Source: Humibacter sp049446075 (GTDB lineage Bacteria; Actinomycetota; Actinomycetes; Actinomycetales; Microbacteriaceae). Taken from it: 64,000 nt of DNA. The DNA lies in NCBI RefSeq assembly GCF_049446075.1, contig NZ_JBMSEB010000001.1, positions 2,108,001-2,172,000 on the forward strand, read 5' to 3'. Below are positions 26,998 to 35,491 of the stretch, piece by piece; positions within the stretch are counted from its first letter, which is position 1, and the number at the start of each line of letters is the position of its first letter. Position numbers and translations under genes: made by a program. The notes under the pieces are model-generated. The model saw only the letters and a program-made list of their open reading frames with translations, was not told where the DNA came from and did no database searches.

Positions 26998-27920
26998 TGC
27001 TCGTCGCGGCCGGTTGAGAACACCGACCGGAACGCCGGCTTAGGCCGCAACCGCTCATCGAGCACGTGAGCGGCCCCGAATCCGTCGAATGTCTGGGGTA
27101 TCCAGGAGTGCGCATCGCTCAGACCCCACAGCACGAACGCGGTGCAACCCGGAACGTCGCGCGCGGCATCGAGCATCACCCGGTAGTCGTCGGCCTGCGT
27201 GCGCAACCCGTCATCGGCGGCGGGCACGCGCATCCGGATGTCCACCTCGGTCAGTGCGACGTCGAGGCCCAGATCGGCGAAGCGCTGAAGATTCTCTCGC
27301 ATGGTCGTCGGCGGATCACCGACCACGCGGTGCCCCTGCACACCGAAGCCGTGCACCGGAACGCCGTCGGCGAGCAGCGCCTGTACGAGCTCGTAGTAGG
27401 CGTCGGACTTGGGCCCGAGGTCCTCGACGTTGTAGTCGTTCAGGTAGAGGCGCGCTGCCGGGTCGGCTTCGTGCGCCCAGCGGAACGATTCGGCGATGTA
27501 CTCGATACCCATGGCCTCGAACCAGGGGGACCTTCTCGGCTGCGCATCGTCGTCGAGCACCTCGTTCACGACGTCCCACTGCTCGATGCGCCCGCGATAC
27601 CGGCCGACGACCGTGTGGATGTGCTCGCGCAGGATGTCCTCCCGCTCCTGCGGCTGCGCCTCCGACACCCAGCCGGCGAGTTGGCTGTGCCAAGCCAGGG
27701 TGTGCCCGCGCACGGCGAGCCCCTCCGCTTCTGCGAATCGGATGATCCGGTCGGCGGCCTCGAAGTCGTACGTGTCGCGATCCGGCCGCAGCGGTGCGAA
27801 CTTCAGCGCGTTCTCTGGTGTGACGACCGTGAACAGTCTCGCCACGGTGCTGCGGTAGGACTCCTCGCCGAGTGCACGGGCGTCGACGGCGCATCCGATG
27901 CGTACGTCACTCGCCTGCAT
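26994..27920 (-). CDS. GH10 endo-1,4-beta-xylanase, cytoplasmic
   Basis: A 308-residue xylanase of family GH10. Acid/base Glu120 is in WDVVNEVL and nucleophile Glu225 in ALTEVDIR. No signal peptide is found, so it should cut imported xylo-oligosaccharides rather than polymer. The start at 27920 is preceded by AGGAGG at 4 nt spacing; an in-frame ATG at 27974, overlapping the upstream stop, is the alternative. It ends the PmoA-Gfo/Idh-GH10 operon and converges with the GH30 gene. Confidence 0.9.
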   Translation of the reverse strand: MQASDVRIGCAVDARALGEESYRSTVARLFTVVTPENALKFAPLRPDRDTYDFEAADRIIRFAEAEGLAVRGHTLAWHSQLAGWVSEAQPQEREDILREHIHTVVGRYRGRIEQWDVVNEVLDDDAQPRRSPWFEAMGIEYIAESFRWAHEADPAARLYLNDYNVEDLGPKSDAYYELVQALLADGVPVHGFGVQGHRVVGDPPTTMRENLQRFADLGLDVALTEVDIRMRVPAADDGLRTQADDYRVMLDAARDVPGCTAFVLWGLSDAHSWIPQTFDGFGAAHVLDERLRPKPAFRSVFSTGRDEH

Positions 27921-27970
27921 GGCACCTCCTGCATCGTGCCCTGCCTCGAGCTCCGACGCGGTGCCGGTCG

Positions 27971-29125
27971 TCATGCGCCCACCGCCGATGCCTCCGGCAG
28001 GCGTTCGCCGGCCCACGACGCACCGCTGCCCTCCATGCTGCGGTAGAACGCCGCGGAACTGTCGATCTCGCCGGCGTCGATGCGGTGCCCGGTGAACGCC
28101 GAAGCGTAGATGCCGGCGATCAGCTCGAGTGTGTTCCTGGCCTGCGTGATGGTGACGGGCAGCGGGGCGCCCTGTTCGAGGGCATCCAGGATGGCGGTGA
28201 ACTGTGCTGCGTGCCCGCTCCCGCCCCCCGCCGGCCCGGTGGCCCAGGCAGCCGCCACCTCTTCTTCGTGGCCCGGCGCGGGCGTGATCGTCCACGAAGC
28301 ATCCGAGTAGCCGTAAAGGTGCTCGAGTTCGACCGTCGCGTACTCGAAGTCGAAGCGCAGATAGCTCGTCTCGCGCGGCGACAGGAGGCTGTTGACCACA
28401 CTGACCACCGCCCCGTTCTGCAGCGTCACGATCGCAAGCGAGAGATCCTCGGTCACGACGGGTCTCGCCTGCCTGGCGGCGACGGCGACCACCTGCGACC
28501 ACGGACCTAGGACCGAGAGCATCGTGTCCATCTGGTGGATGCCATGGCCCATCGTCGGCCCGCCGCCCTCGACATCCCACTTGCCGCGCCAAGGTACGTC
28601 GAAGTAGGAGTCCGGTCGATACCAGAGCGTGTTGCAGACCGCGGTGAGCGGTCGGCCCAGCGATCCGTCGGCGACGCGCTCCCTGAGCCAGATCGCCCTC
28701 GAGCCGAACCGGTGCTGCGACACGGTGGCGAATTGCGCGCCGCCCGCGCGCTCCGCATCGGCGATCTCGTCGAGTTCGGCGAGCGAGAGCGCCGGCGGCT
28801 TCTCGCAGAGCACGTGGATGCCCCGCCTCAGCACCGCGACGGCCTGCGCCTTGTGCAGCCCGGGCGGTGAGCACAGGTGCACGATGTCGAGATCGGCGGA
28901 GTCGAGAAGCTGCTCGAGCTCGGTCGCACCGACGGGCACGTCCCACGCCTTCTGGAAGTCGCGCACGCGGTCCTCGTCGATGTCGCAGGCGGCGACGATG
29001 CGCGCCCTGCCGTCGAGGCGGGCCACGTTCTCGGCGTGCACCCTAGCGATGCCGCCCGTGCCGACGATGCCGATGCGAAGCGGGTTCTCGGGCGTGATCG
29101 CCCGCGGGGTCGAGATCGCGGTCAT
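27971..29125 (-). CDS. Gfo/Idh/MocA family oxidoreductase
   Basis: A 384-residue NAD(P)-dependent sugar oxidoreductase. The Rossmann motif GIVGTGGIARVHA (about 18-31) and the EKP motif (CEKPPALS near 103) with its catalytic lysine are clear. A C-terminal alpha/beta domain follows. In this setting the substrate is likely a sugar or sugar acid from xylan, for example a glucuronyl or arabinosyl derivative; that is inference. The ATG lies 1 nt after the stop of the PmoA-like gene. Confidence 0.85.
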   Translation of the reverse strand: MTAISTPRAITPENPLRIGIVGTGGIARVHAENVARLDGRARIVAACDIDEDRVRDFQKAWDVPVGATELEQLLDSADLDIVHLCSPPGLHKAQAVAVLRRGIHVLCEKPPALSLAELDEIADAERAGGAQFATVSQHRFGSRAIWLRERVADGSLGRPLTAVCNTLWYRPDSYFDVPWRGKWDVEGGGPTMGHGIHQMDTMLSVLGPWSQVVAVAARQARPVVTEDLSLAIVTLQNGAVVSVVNSLLSPRETSYLRFDFEYATVELEHLYGYSDASWTITPAPGHEEEVAAAWATGPAGGGSGHAAQFTAILDALEQGAPLPVTITQARNTLELIAGIYASAFTGHRIDAGEIDSSAAFYRSMEGSGASWAGERLPEASAVGA

Positions 29126-29126
29126 G

Positions 29127-30131
29127 TCACAGCACCCCCGCCGGCTCGGAGTCGTGCTGGGACATTGGCAGGGCATCGCCGGCCGCACCGGCGATGGCCG
29201 ACATGCGCGAGGCATCCGAGGCGCCGTCCGCGATGGCCACGACATGCCGCAGCTCGATCGTCTCGTCCGCCGCGACGACGCGCACCCGGTCGAAGAACGG
29301 CGCGGGGTTGATGCACGCGAACGGTTCCGAGCGCACGAACCATTTGGTGTCGAAGTCCTGCTCGGACGTCTGGTCGACGAACACGACCGTCGACGACCCG
29401 CCGGCACCGTCGTGCCTGCCGGAGAAGCCCGCCCACTCACCTCGCGAGCCACGCACATCCTCACCGGTCACGCCGTTGGAGGCGATGAGCTCGCCGCCGG
29501 TGAACGACCGCGGGCCGCGCCAGAACAGGCCGCCATATCCGGCGTTCTCGCGTCCCTCCGTCGTGGGCGACCCCAGCTCGATGGGCGCGCCTGACACGTT
29601 CGTCAGAACACTGTGCCAGCCGAGTGCCCAAGCATCGTGCCCCGGCAACAGGGATGCCGTGAGCGTGCGTCGCTCGGTGAACACGGGCGCGCCGGAGGTA
29701 CCGGGAGCGGCAGCGTCGTCCGGCTGCCTGTGCCAGGTGAGGTCGTGCGCGAAGATGGCGACGGCGCCGTCGATCCGCGCCTCCGTCACCCGGTCGTGGT
29801 CCTGCGAGCCGTTGTTCTTCAGGTCCGAGTACCAACCGACGGCGCGGGTATAGGTCGCGCCGCCCCAGAAGTTGTCCCGACCGACGTTCGGCAGCGCCAG
29901 CGTGATGCCCTTATGCCACACGTGATCCCATGGACGGAACACCGACACGAGGGCTCCGCCCGGCGTGCGAAGCGGATGCACGTACGGCCGAGGTGACTCG
30001 AACTGCGCCTCCGAAGGGGTGTAGACGTACTCCATGAGCTCGACGGATGTCCCGTCATTCACCTGTCCCGATACCCGCACCCGCCTTCCGACATCGTGAA
30101 GCATGCTGAGGTGAGTTGGGCTAGCGCTCAT
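29127..30131 (-). CDS. PmoA-like protein (DUF6807 family)
   Basis: A 334-residue protein named PmoA-like in databases although it is not a methane monooxygenase subunit in the membrane sense. Typical segments are VHPLRTPGG and VWHKGI with a conserved His, then WRGPRSFTGG. Such beta-rich proteins lie in sugar-degradation operons with Gfo/Idh/MocA enzymes in many soil bacteria; their reaction is not known to me. The start at 30131 follows GGAAGG; the open frame continues upstream to 30185 without a ribosome site. It is the first gene of the operon. Confidence 0.75.
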   Translation of the reverse strand: MSASPTHLSMLHDVGRRVRVSGQVNDGTSVELMEYVYTPSEAQFESPRPYVHPLRTPGGALVSVFRPWDHVWHKGITLALPNVGRDNFWGGATYTRAVGWYSDLKNNGSQDHDRVTEARIDGAVAIFAHDLTWHRQPDDAAAPGTSGAPVFTERRTLTASLLPGHDAWALGWHSVLTNVSGAPIELGSPTTEGRENAGYGGLFWRGPRSFTGGELIASNGVTGEDVRGSRGEWAGFSGRHDGAGGSSTVVFVDQTSEQDFDTKWFVRSEPFACINPAPFFDRVRVVAADETIELRHVVAIADGASDASRMSAIAGAAGDALPMSQHDSEPAGVL

Positions 30132-30230
30132 CGAAGTGGAGCCTTCCGTGGAGTCGTCATTGAGCTGCAACGGCAGATGGTGCAACCGCCGTCGAATCGC
30201 ACAGCGAGTTGCGCCGCAGCCCGCAATGTT

Positions 30231-30249
30231 TTTCGATAGATTATCGGAA
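30231..30249. promoter_or_regulatory. LacI-family operator, module 2, site 1
   Basis: TTTCGATAGATTATCGGAA lies between the divergent PmoA operon and the lacI-type gene at 30356. It agrees at 16 of 19 positions with the site at 31696-31714, so one repressor probably governs both directions. Confidence 0.75.
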
Positions 30250-30355
30250 CGGCAGCATACGACGCGGCACCTGCATCGTCAAGAATGAGCACGGGCACGA
30301 CGCCGCCCTGTACCCAGGGCGCATAGACGGCGAGCCCCGTCGAGGAGGAAGCACG

Positions 30356-31387
30356 ATGGCCGCATCGAAGGTCACCATGGCCGAGGTCGCCGCATACGCG
30401 GGGGTATCCATTCCTACCGTCTCGAAGGTGCTCAACGGCAAGTCCGACGTTGCGACCGTGACGCGGGACAAGGTGTTCGCGGCAATGGAAGCCATCGGCT
30501 ACCAGGGCAGGCGGGTAGGCGCCACGACCTCCGGCGTCATCGAGCTCCTCATCGAAGGAGCGGATTCCCCCTGGGCGCTTGAGGTCATCAAGGGTGCTGA
30601 GCACGAGTCGGCGGCTCGCGAGGCGGCGCTCGTCATAACGAGTTCCGTACACGAGGAGTTCTCGATAGACCGCTGGATCGAGGCGGTACGCAGCCGTCGC
30701 TCGGCGGGGGTGATCGCAGCGCTCCCGAGCAGGGGCACAGGCATCCTCGAGGCCCTTGGCACCCTGACCGTGCCCGTTGTGCTCATCGACCCGCCACATT
30801 CGGGCGTGCCGTTCCCGGCCATCCGCGCCACCAACTGGGCAGGTGGCTTCGAAGCGACAAGCCGGCTGATCCAACTGGGGCACCGCCGCATAGGCCACCT
30901 CGCCGGCCGGAACGATCTGGACAACGCGGTGGAGAGGCTGGAAGGCTACGCGGCGGCGCTCAGGCGCGCCGGCATCCCTTTCCGGCCGGAGCTCGTCGTC
31001 GAGGCCGAGTTCCTGATCAGCGACGGTCACCGGGCAGCCGGGCAGCTGCTCGACTTGAACGAACGGCCCACCGCGATCTTCACGAGTTCGGATCAGCAGG
31101 CCGCCGGGCTCTACGAGGCGGCGCGTGAGCGCGACATCCGCATCCCGTCCGAGCTGTCGGTGATCGGATTCGACGACACCGTGCTGAGCAGGCATCTTGC
31201 GCCGGCACTGACGACGATCCACCAGCCGCTCGCGCAGATGGCCTCCGAGGCGGTGCGGCTCGTGTTGGATTCCAGCAACGGTGCCCGGGGACCGCAGCGA
31301 CTCGAGCTACCGACCCATCTCGTCGAGCGCAGCAGCGCGATTCCCCATGTCGTCAAGGAGTCGAGCGAGCCCGCCGCGCAGGCGTAG
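30356..31387 (+). CDS. LacI family transcriptional regulator, xylan module 2
   Basis: A 343-residue repressor. The helix-turn-helix is at residues 5-30 (KVTMAEVAAYAGVSIPTVSKVLNG), followed by the sensor domain with VIGFDDTVLS near 280. GAGGAGGAAG precedes the ATG at 30356. Operators on both sides (30231 and 31696) indicate control of the PmoA-Gfo-GH10 operon and of the ABC transporter-GH42 operon. The effector is probably a xylo-oligosaccharide (inference). Confidence 0.9.
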   Translation: MAASKVTMAEVAAYAGVSIPTVSKVLNGKSDVATVTRDKVFAAMEAIGYQGRRVGATTSGVIELLIEGADSPWALEVIKGAEHESAAREAALVITSSVHEEFSIDRWIEAVRSRRSAGVIAALPSRGTGILEALGTLTVPVVLIDPPHSGVPFPAIRATNWAGGFEATSRLIQLGHRRIGHLAGRNDLDNAVERLEGYAAALRRAGIPFRPELVVEAEFLISDGHRAAGQLLDLNERPTAIFTSSDQQAAGLYEAARERDIRIPSELSVIGFDDTVLSRHLAPALTTIHQPLAQMASEAVRLVLDSSNGARGPQRLELPTHLVERSSAIPHVVKESSEPAAQA

Positions 31388-31492
31388 GACTGCCGGAGGC
31401 GCGCGCTGGCGAGCTTCTCCGAACGGCCCGCACCTGGGCCGGCTCCGGCCTCGCCGCACGCTAGTCCGTTTCATCCAGGCCCCAGCGGCAAA

Positions 31493-31510
31493 ATGGCAAA
31501 CCTTTGCCAT
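31493..31510. promoter_or_regulatory. Inverted repeat ATGGCAAA-CC-TTTGCCAT
   Basis: A perfect 8-bp-arm palindrome in the 408-bp gap after the lacI gene. It may be a binding site for another regulator or part of the terminator of lacI. It lies about 285 bp upstream of the transporter start, too far for a simple repressor site. Confidence 0.35.
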
Positions 31511-31645
31511 CTCGCCATGTCGGTGAGGCGGTTCTTCCCGCACGGCCGCCACGAGGGGCGAGATGCCTTATCCCGCCGTGTTCCGCGGGATTCCGCACGG
31601 GTTGCAGGGGCATCGCCGCCGGACACGCGCTGTGCCCCATTGGAG

Positions 31646-31659
31646 GGCAACCGGTTGCC
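31646..31659. promoter_or_regulatory. Palindrome GGCAACCGGTTGCC upstream of promoter
   Basis: A perfect 14-bp palindrome with a central CG, just before a TTGACA box. LacI/CcpA-like regulators often bind such centres, so this could be an activator or catabolite-repressor site of the module 2 importer operon. Confidence 0.5.
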
Positions 31660-31661
31660 AG

Positions 31662-31691
31662 TTGACACCGTGAGACCTCGTGGGTTACCGT
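31662..31691 (+). promoter_or_regulatory. Promoter of the module 2 ABC transporter operon
   Basis: TTGACA at 31662-31667, an 18-nt spacer and TACCGT at 31686-31691 form a housekeeping-type promoter. The LacI operator at 31696-31714 covers the expected transcription start. A 5' leader of about 100 nt follows. Confidence 0.65.
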
Positions 31692-31695
31692 CACC

Positions 31696-31714
31696 TTTCG
31701 ATAGCTGATCGAAA
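31696..31714. promoter_or_regulatory. LacI-family operator, module 2, site 2
   Basis: TTTCGATAGCTGATCGAAA begins 4 nt after the -10 box of the transporter promoter and pairs with the site at 30231-30249. A partial third copy, TTTCGAGATCGATCG, follows at about 31720-31734. Elsewhere in the 31388-31795 gap I see no gene. Confidence 0.75.
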
Positions 31715-31795
31715 CGAATTTCGAGATCGATCGGGCGACCACAATGCGGTGGCCGGAGCAGCTCGCCACCGCACTAGTCCAAGGAAGGACGAGCG

Positions 31796-32758
31796 ATGAC
31801 CAGCACCACGGTCAGCGAACGAACGGATGCCGCCACACCGGTTTCCGTGGCACGCGCGCCACGCAAGCGGTCCCTCTGGTGGCGGAACTGGCAGCTCTAC
31901 TCGCTGTTGGTGCTCCCCGTGATCTGGTTCGTGGTGTTCCGCTACGTGCCCATGGCAGGCAACATCATCGCCTTCCGCAACTACACACCAGGCGGGAACA
32001 TCTTCGGTGAGGGCTGGGTCGGCCTCGACAACTTCACGATGTTCCTGTCAGACCCGTCGTTCTGGCAGGTGTTCCGCAACACCATCGTGCTGGGCGGTCT
32101 GACCCTCGTGTTCGGATTCCCGATTCCGCTCGTGCTGGCCCTGCTGCTCAACGAGGTGCGCCACCGCGGCTTCAAGCGCTTCGTACAGACCACGACCTAC
32201 CTGCCGCACTTCCTCTCCATCGTCATCGTGGCCGGCATGATCATGCAGCTCACGTCGGCGACAGGTTCGATCAACCAGCTGCTGTCCACCATGGGCATGC
32301 ACAAGATCGAGTTCCTGCAAGACCCCGCCTGGTTCCCGGCGATCTACGTGGTCAGCGAGATCTGGCAGACCGCCGGGTGGGGCACCATCCTCTATCTTGC
32401 GGCGCTCACCACGATCGACGAGAGCCTGTACGAGGCAGCACGCATCGACGGCGCCGGGCGGCTCAAGCAGATCTGGCACGTGACGCTTCCGGGCATCCGC
32501 CCCACGATCATCACGCTGCTCATTCTCAACATCGGCAGCTTCATGACCGTCGGTTTCGAGAAGATCCTGCTGCTCTACAACCCGGCGATCTACGACACCG
32601 CCGACGTCATCTCGACCTACCTGTACCGCGTGGGCCTGCAGTCCGGAAGCTTCAGCTACGCCGCCGCGATCGGCATCTTCGAGGCCGTCATCGGACTCGT
32701 ACTCGTGGTCTCGGCCAACTTCATCTCCCGTCGTCTGATCGGAGCGAGCCTGTGGTGA
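31796..32758 (+). CDS. Polysaccharide ABC transporter permease, LplB type
   Basis: A 320-residue permease with six membrane helices. The EAA loop is SLYEAARIDGAGRLKQIWHVTLPGI, and VFRYVPMAGNIIAFRNY near residue 45 is characteristic of LplB/YtcP-type importers of oligosaccharides from plant polymers. AAGGAAGG precedes the ATG. The gene heads a five-gene operon and overlaps the next gene by GTGA. Confidence 0.9.
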   Translation: MTSTTVSERTDAATPVSVARAPRKRSLWWRNWQLYSLLVLPVIWFVVFRYVPMAGNIIAFRNYTPGGNIFGEGWVGLDNFTMFLSDPSFWQVFRNTIVLGGLTLVFGFPIPLVLALLLNEVRHRGFKRFVQTTTYLPHFLSIVIVAGMIMQLTSATGSINQLLSTMGMHKIEFLQDPAWFPAIYVVSEIWQTAGWGTILYLAALTTIDESLYEAARIDGAGRLKQIWHVTLPGIRPTIITLLILNIGSFMTVGFEKILLLYNPAIYDTADVISTYLYRVGLQSGSFSYAAAIGIFEAVIGLVLVVSANFISRRLIGASLW

Positions 32759-33753
32759 TCAACAATCCGACGCCCGTCGCGGTCGTCGACACATCGACTG
32801 CGAACGCAGACGAAGCGGAGTCGAGCGCCACCGTCGCGATCACGCTGGGAACGCGTGCATCCAGCAGACGCGGATCACGGCTCCACACCACCCGAGGCCA
32901 GCGAGCCTTCGGCTGGGTGAACGTCGTCATCCTGCTGCTCGCCGTCGCAGTGACGCTCTACCCGTTCCTCAATGTGGTCGCCGAGTCGTTCAGCAGTGAG
33001 AAGTACATCGACTTCGGCCAGGTCACCGTCTGGCCGCGCGGGTTCAACCTCGACACCTACAACGTGGTCGTCAGCGACAAGATGTTCTGGATCAACTACG
33101 GCAACACCGTGCTGTACACGGTGGTGGCCACGGCGATCTCGATCTTCTTGAGCACGATCTTCGCCTATGCGGTCTCGAAGCAGGAGCTGAGAGGGCGCAA
33201 GTTCTTCATCGGTCTCGCCGTGGTCACGATGTTCTTCTCCGGTGGCCTGATTCCGAACTACGTGCTGGTCAACGGACTGCACATGACGAACACCATCTGG
33301 GCGGTGGTGATCCCCAATGCGATCAGTGTTTACAACGTGCTGATCATGAAGTCGTTCTTCGAGAACATGCCACGCGAACTCGAAGAGGCAGCGGTGATCG
33401 ACGGCCTGGGCGCCTACGGCACACTCTGGCGCATCGTTCTGCCGCTCTCCAAGGCCGTGCTCGCCACGATGCTGCTCTTCTATGCGGTCACGAACTGGAA
33501 CTCGTGGTTCCAGGCATTCATCTATCTGGATCACTCGAACCTGTTCCCGGTGACGATCTATCTGCGAAACCTCATCGCCGGGGCGAGCAGTGCGCAGACA
33601 TCCGGCGCGAATGCCGCAAGCGATCTGACTCAGATCAGCGCGAACATCAAGGCCGTCACCATGGTGCTCACCGTGCTGCCGATCCTGTGCGTCTATCCGT
33701 TCATCCAGCGCTACTTCGTCTCGGGCGTGATGCTCGGCTCCGTCAAGGGCTGA
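32755..33753 (+). CDS. Carbohydrate ABC transporter permease, YtcP type
   Basis: A 332-residue permease partner of the LplB-type protein. A 45-residue cytoplasmic N-terminus rich in Thr, Ser and Ala precedes the first helix; the EAA loop reads ELEEAAVIDGLGAYGTLWRIVLPL, and the protein ends in GSVKG. The GTG start at 32755 overlaps the upstream stop by 4 bp; a second GTG one codon earlier is equally possible. Substrate as for the importer as a whole. Confidence 0.9.
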   Translation: MINNPTPVAVVDTSTANADEAESSATVAITLGTRASSRRGSRLHTTRGQRAFGWVNVVILLLAVAVTLYPFLNVVAESFSSEKYIDFGQVTVWPRGFNLDTYNVVVSDKMFWINYGNTVLYTVVATAISIFLSTIFAYAVSKQELRGRKFFIGLAVVTMFFSGGLIPNYVLVNGLHMTNTIWAVVIPNAISVYNVLIMKSFFENMPRELEEAAVIDGLGAYGTLWRIVLPLSKAVLATMLLFYAVTNWNSWFQAFIYLDHSNLFPVTIYLRNLIAGASSAQTSGANAASDLTQISANIKAVTMVLTVLPILCVYPFIQRYFVSGVMLGSVKG

Positions 33754-33812
33754 GTAGGTCCGGCCACCCCATCCATCAACGCATCTCACCCAACACCTGG
33801 AGGTTCACAGCC

Positions 33813-35471
33813 ATGACCACCGAAATCTCGCGGCGCAACGTGCTCGCGCTCGGCCTTGCGGGCATAACCGTCGGGCTGCTCGCAGGATGCTCGTCCACCG
33901 ACAGCTCGTCGGCGGGCAAGGATCCGTTCAGCGGCAAGACCAAGGGCGCGATGAAGTCGCTCGGCGTGAACGAGCAGTTCAAGGCGACCGCGCCGCTGGC
34001 GGTTTCGCTGCTGTTCCAGGACAACCCGGCCTATCCGGAGAAATCGTCGTGGGAGATCTGGCAGGACATCAACGACAAGACCAACGTGTCGTTCAAACCC
34101 ACGATCGTGCCGTACGCCGACTACAACACCAAGCGGTCTCTGCTGATCAACTCGGGCAACGCGCCCGACATCATCGCCAAGACGTACCCGGGTTCAGAGA
34201 CGCAGTTCGTGGGCGGCGGGGCCATCGTCGCGGCGAGCGACTACACGCAGTACATGCCCAACTTCACCGACAAGGTGAAGAAGTGGAAGCTCGACCCCGA
34301 CCTGGCCACCATCCGTCAGGCCGACGGCAAGTACTACGTCTTCCCCGGTCTGCACGAGACGCTGTTCCTCGACTACACGATCGGCGGGCGCACCGACATC
34401 CTGAAGGCCGATGGGATCGACACCCCGACCACCTGGGATGAGTTCCGTGACGTGCTGAAAAAGGTCAAGCAGAAGCATCCGGAGGTCGAGTACCCGTTCT
34501 CGGACCGTTGGCTCGGGGCCAGCACACTGAATCTGGCGGCCACGGCGTGGGGCACCATGGCCGGAGCGAACTGGGGCATCGGCAGCGGCCTGCGCTTCGA
34601 CAGCAAGTCGCAGAAGTTCTCGTTCGCGCCCGCATCCGCCGCGTTCAAGGACCTTCTCAAGTTCTTCGCCGGGCTGGTGAAGGACGGCCTGATGGACCCG
34701 GAGAGCTTCACGCAATCGGACGACCAGGCGCTGGCGAAGTTCGAGACGGGCAAGTCGTACTTCATCAACATGAACGCCCAGACACTCGTGCTGTCGCGCA
34801 CCTCGATGGAGAAGAACCTCGGCGCCGGCGCGTTCAGCATCGCCAAGCTGCCGGTGCCAGCAGGGCCCCTCGGCAAGGTCGTCTCCGGTTCACGGCTCGA
34901 GAACGGCATCATGGTGTCGACCTCGGCGACGAAGAGGCCCGACTTCAAGGCGCTGCTGCAGTTCATCGACTGGCTGTGGTACTCGGACGATGCCCAGGCC
35001 TTCCTCAAGTGGGGCATCGAGGGCAAGACGTACGAGGTCAAGGACGGCAAGTACGAGCTGCTTCCCGGCTACAAGCTGTCGGCATACGGATTCGGCGACC
35101 CGAACGCCAAGACGGATATCCGCAACGACATGGGTTTCTCGTGCGGCAACTTCATGTACGCGGGAACGACCAAGATCGTCGACTCCACCATGCCGCCAGA
35201 GGAGCTCGCCTGGCAGAAGGTCATGTCGTCGTACAAGCAGCTCCCGCCGTCGCCGGCCGTGCCGTATACGCCCACGCAATTGCAGCAGGCCACGCTGCAA
35301 CAGACCGCGCTCATCGACACCGCGAACACGGCGACGCTGAACTTCATCCTCGGCAAGCAGGACTTCAGCGAGTGGGACTCCTATGTGTCGTCGCTGAAGA
35401 GCAAGGGCATGCAGACGTACGTCGACAACGCGAACCGGTACTACGCGAAGCTGCAGAAGAAGCTCGGCTGA
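33813..35471 (+). CDS. Tat-exported sugar-binding lipoprotein, LplA type
   Basis: A 552-residue extracellular solute-binding protein, longer than MalE-type (about 420), as usual for LplA-like proteins. The signal has SRRNVLALGLAG and lipobox LLAGC (Cys26), so export by Tat and lipid anchoring are likely. The mature part shows KTYPGSETQ, TTWDEFRDVLKKV and the WGIEGKTYEVKDGKYEL segment typical of this family. TGGAGG precedes the ATG at 33813. It delivers oligosaccharides to the two upstream permeases. Confidence 0.92.
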   Translation: MTTEISRRNVLALGLAGITVGLLAGCSSTDSSSAGKDPFSGKTKGAMKSLGVNEQFKATAPLAVSLLFQDNPAYPEKSSWEIWQDINDKTNVSFKPTIVPYADYNTKRSLLINSGNAPDIIAKTYPGSETQFVGGGAIVAASDYTQYMPNFTDKVKKWKLDPDLATIRQADGKYYVFPGLHETLFLDYTIGGRTDILKADGIDTPTTWDEFRDVLKKVKQKHPEVEYPFSDRWLGASTLNLAATAWGTMAGANWGIGSGLRFDSKSQKFSFAPASAAFKDLLKFFAGLVKDGLMDPESFTQSDDQALAKFETGKSYFINMNAQTLVLSRTSMEKNLGAGAFSIAKLPVPAGPLGKVVSGSRLENGIMVSTSATKRPDFKALLQFIDWLWYSDDAQAFLKWGIEGKTYEVKDGKYELLPGYKLSAYGFGDPNAKTDIRNDMGFSCGNFMYAGTTKIVDSTMPPEELAWQKVMSSYKQLPPSPAVPYTPTQLQQATLQQTALIDTANTATLNFILGKQDFSEWDSYVSSLKSKGMQTYVDNANRYYAKLQKKLG

Positions 35472-35491
35472 ACGGAAGGGATGCACACGCC

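Noticed and set aside
26994..28946. 650-codon frame extending GH10 far upstream
   Set aside because: The upstream part is the out-of-frame copy of the oxidoreductase gene; GH10 homology begins near 27920 where a strong ribosome site lies.
29127..30131. Methane monooxygenase subunit
   Set aside because: The PmoA-like label is historical; the protein has no membrane helices and sits in a sugar operon.
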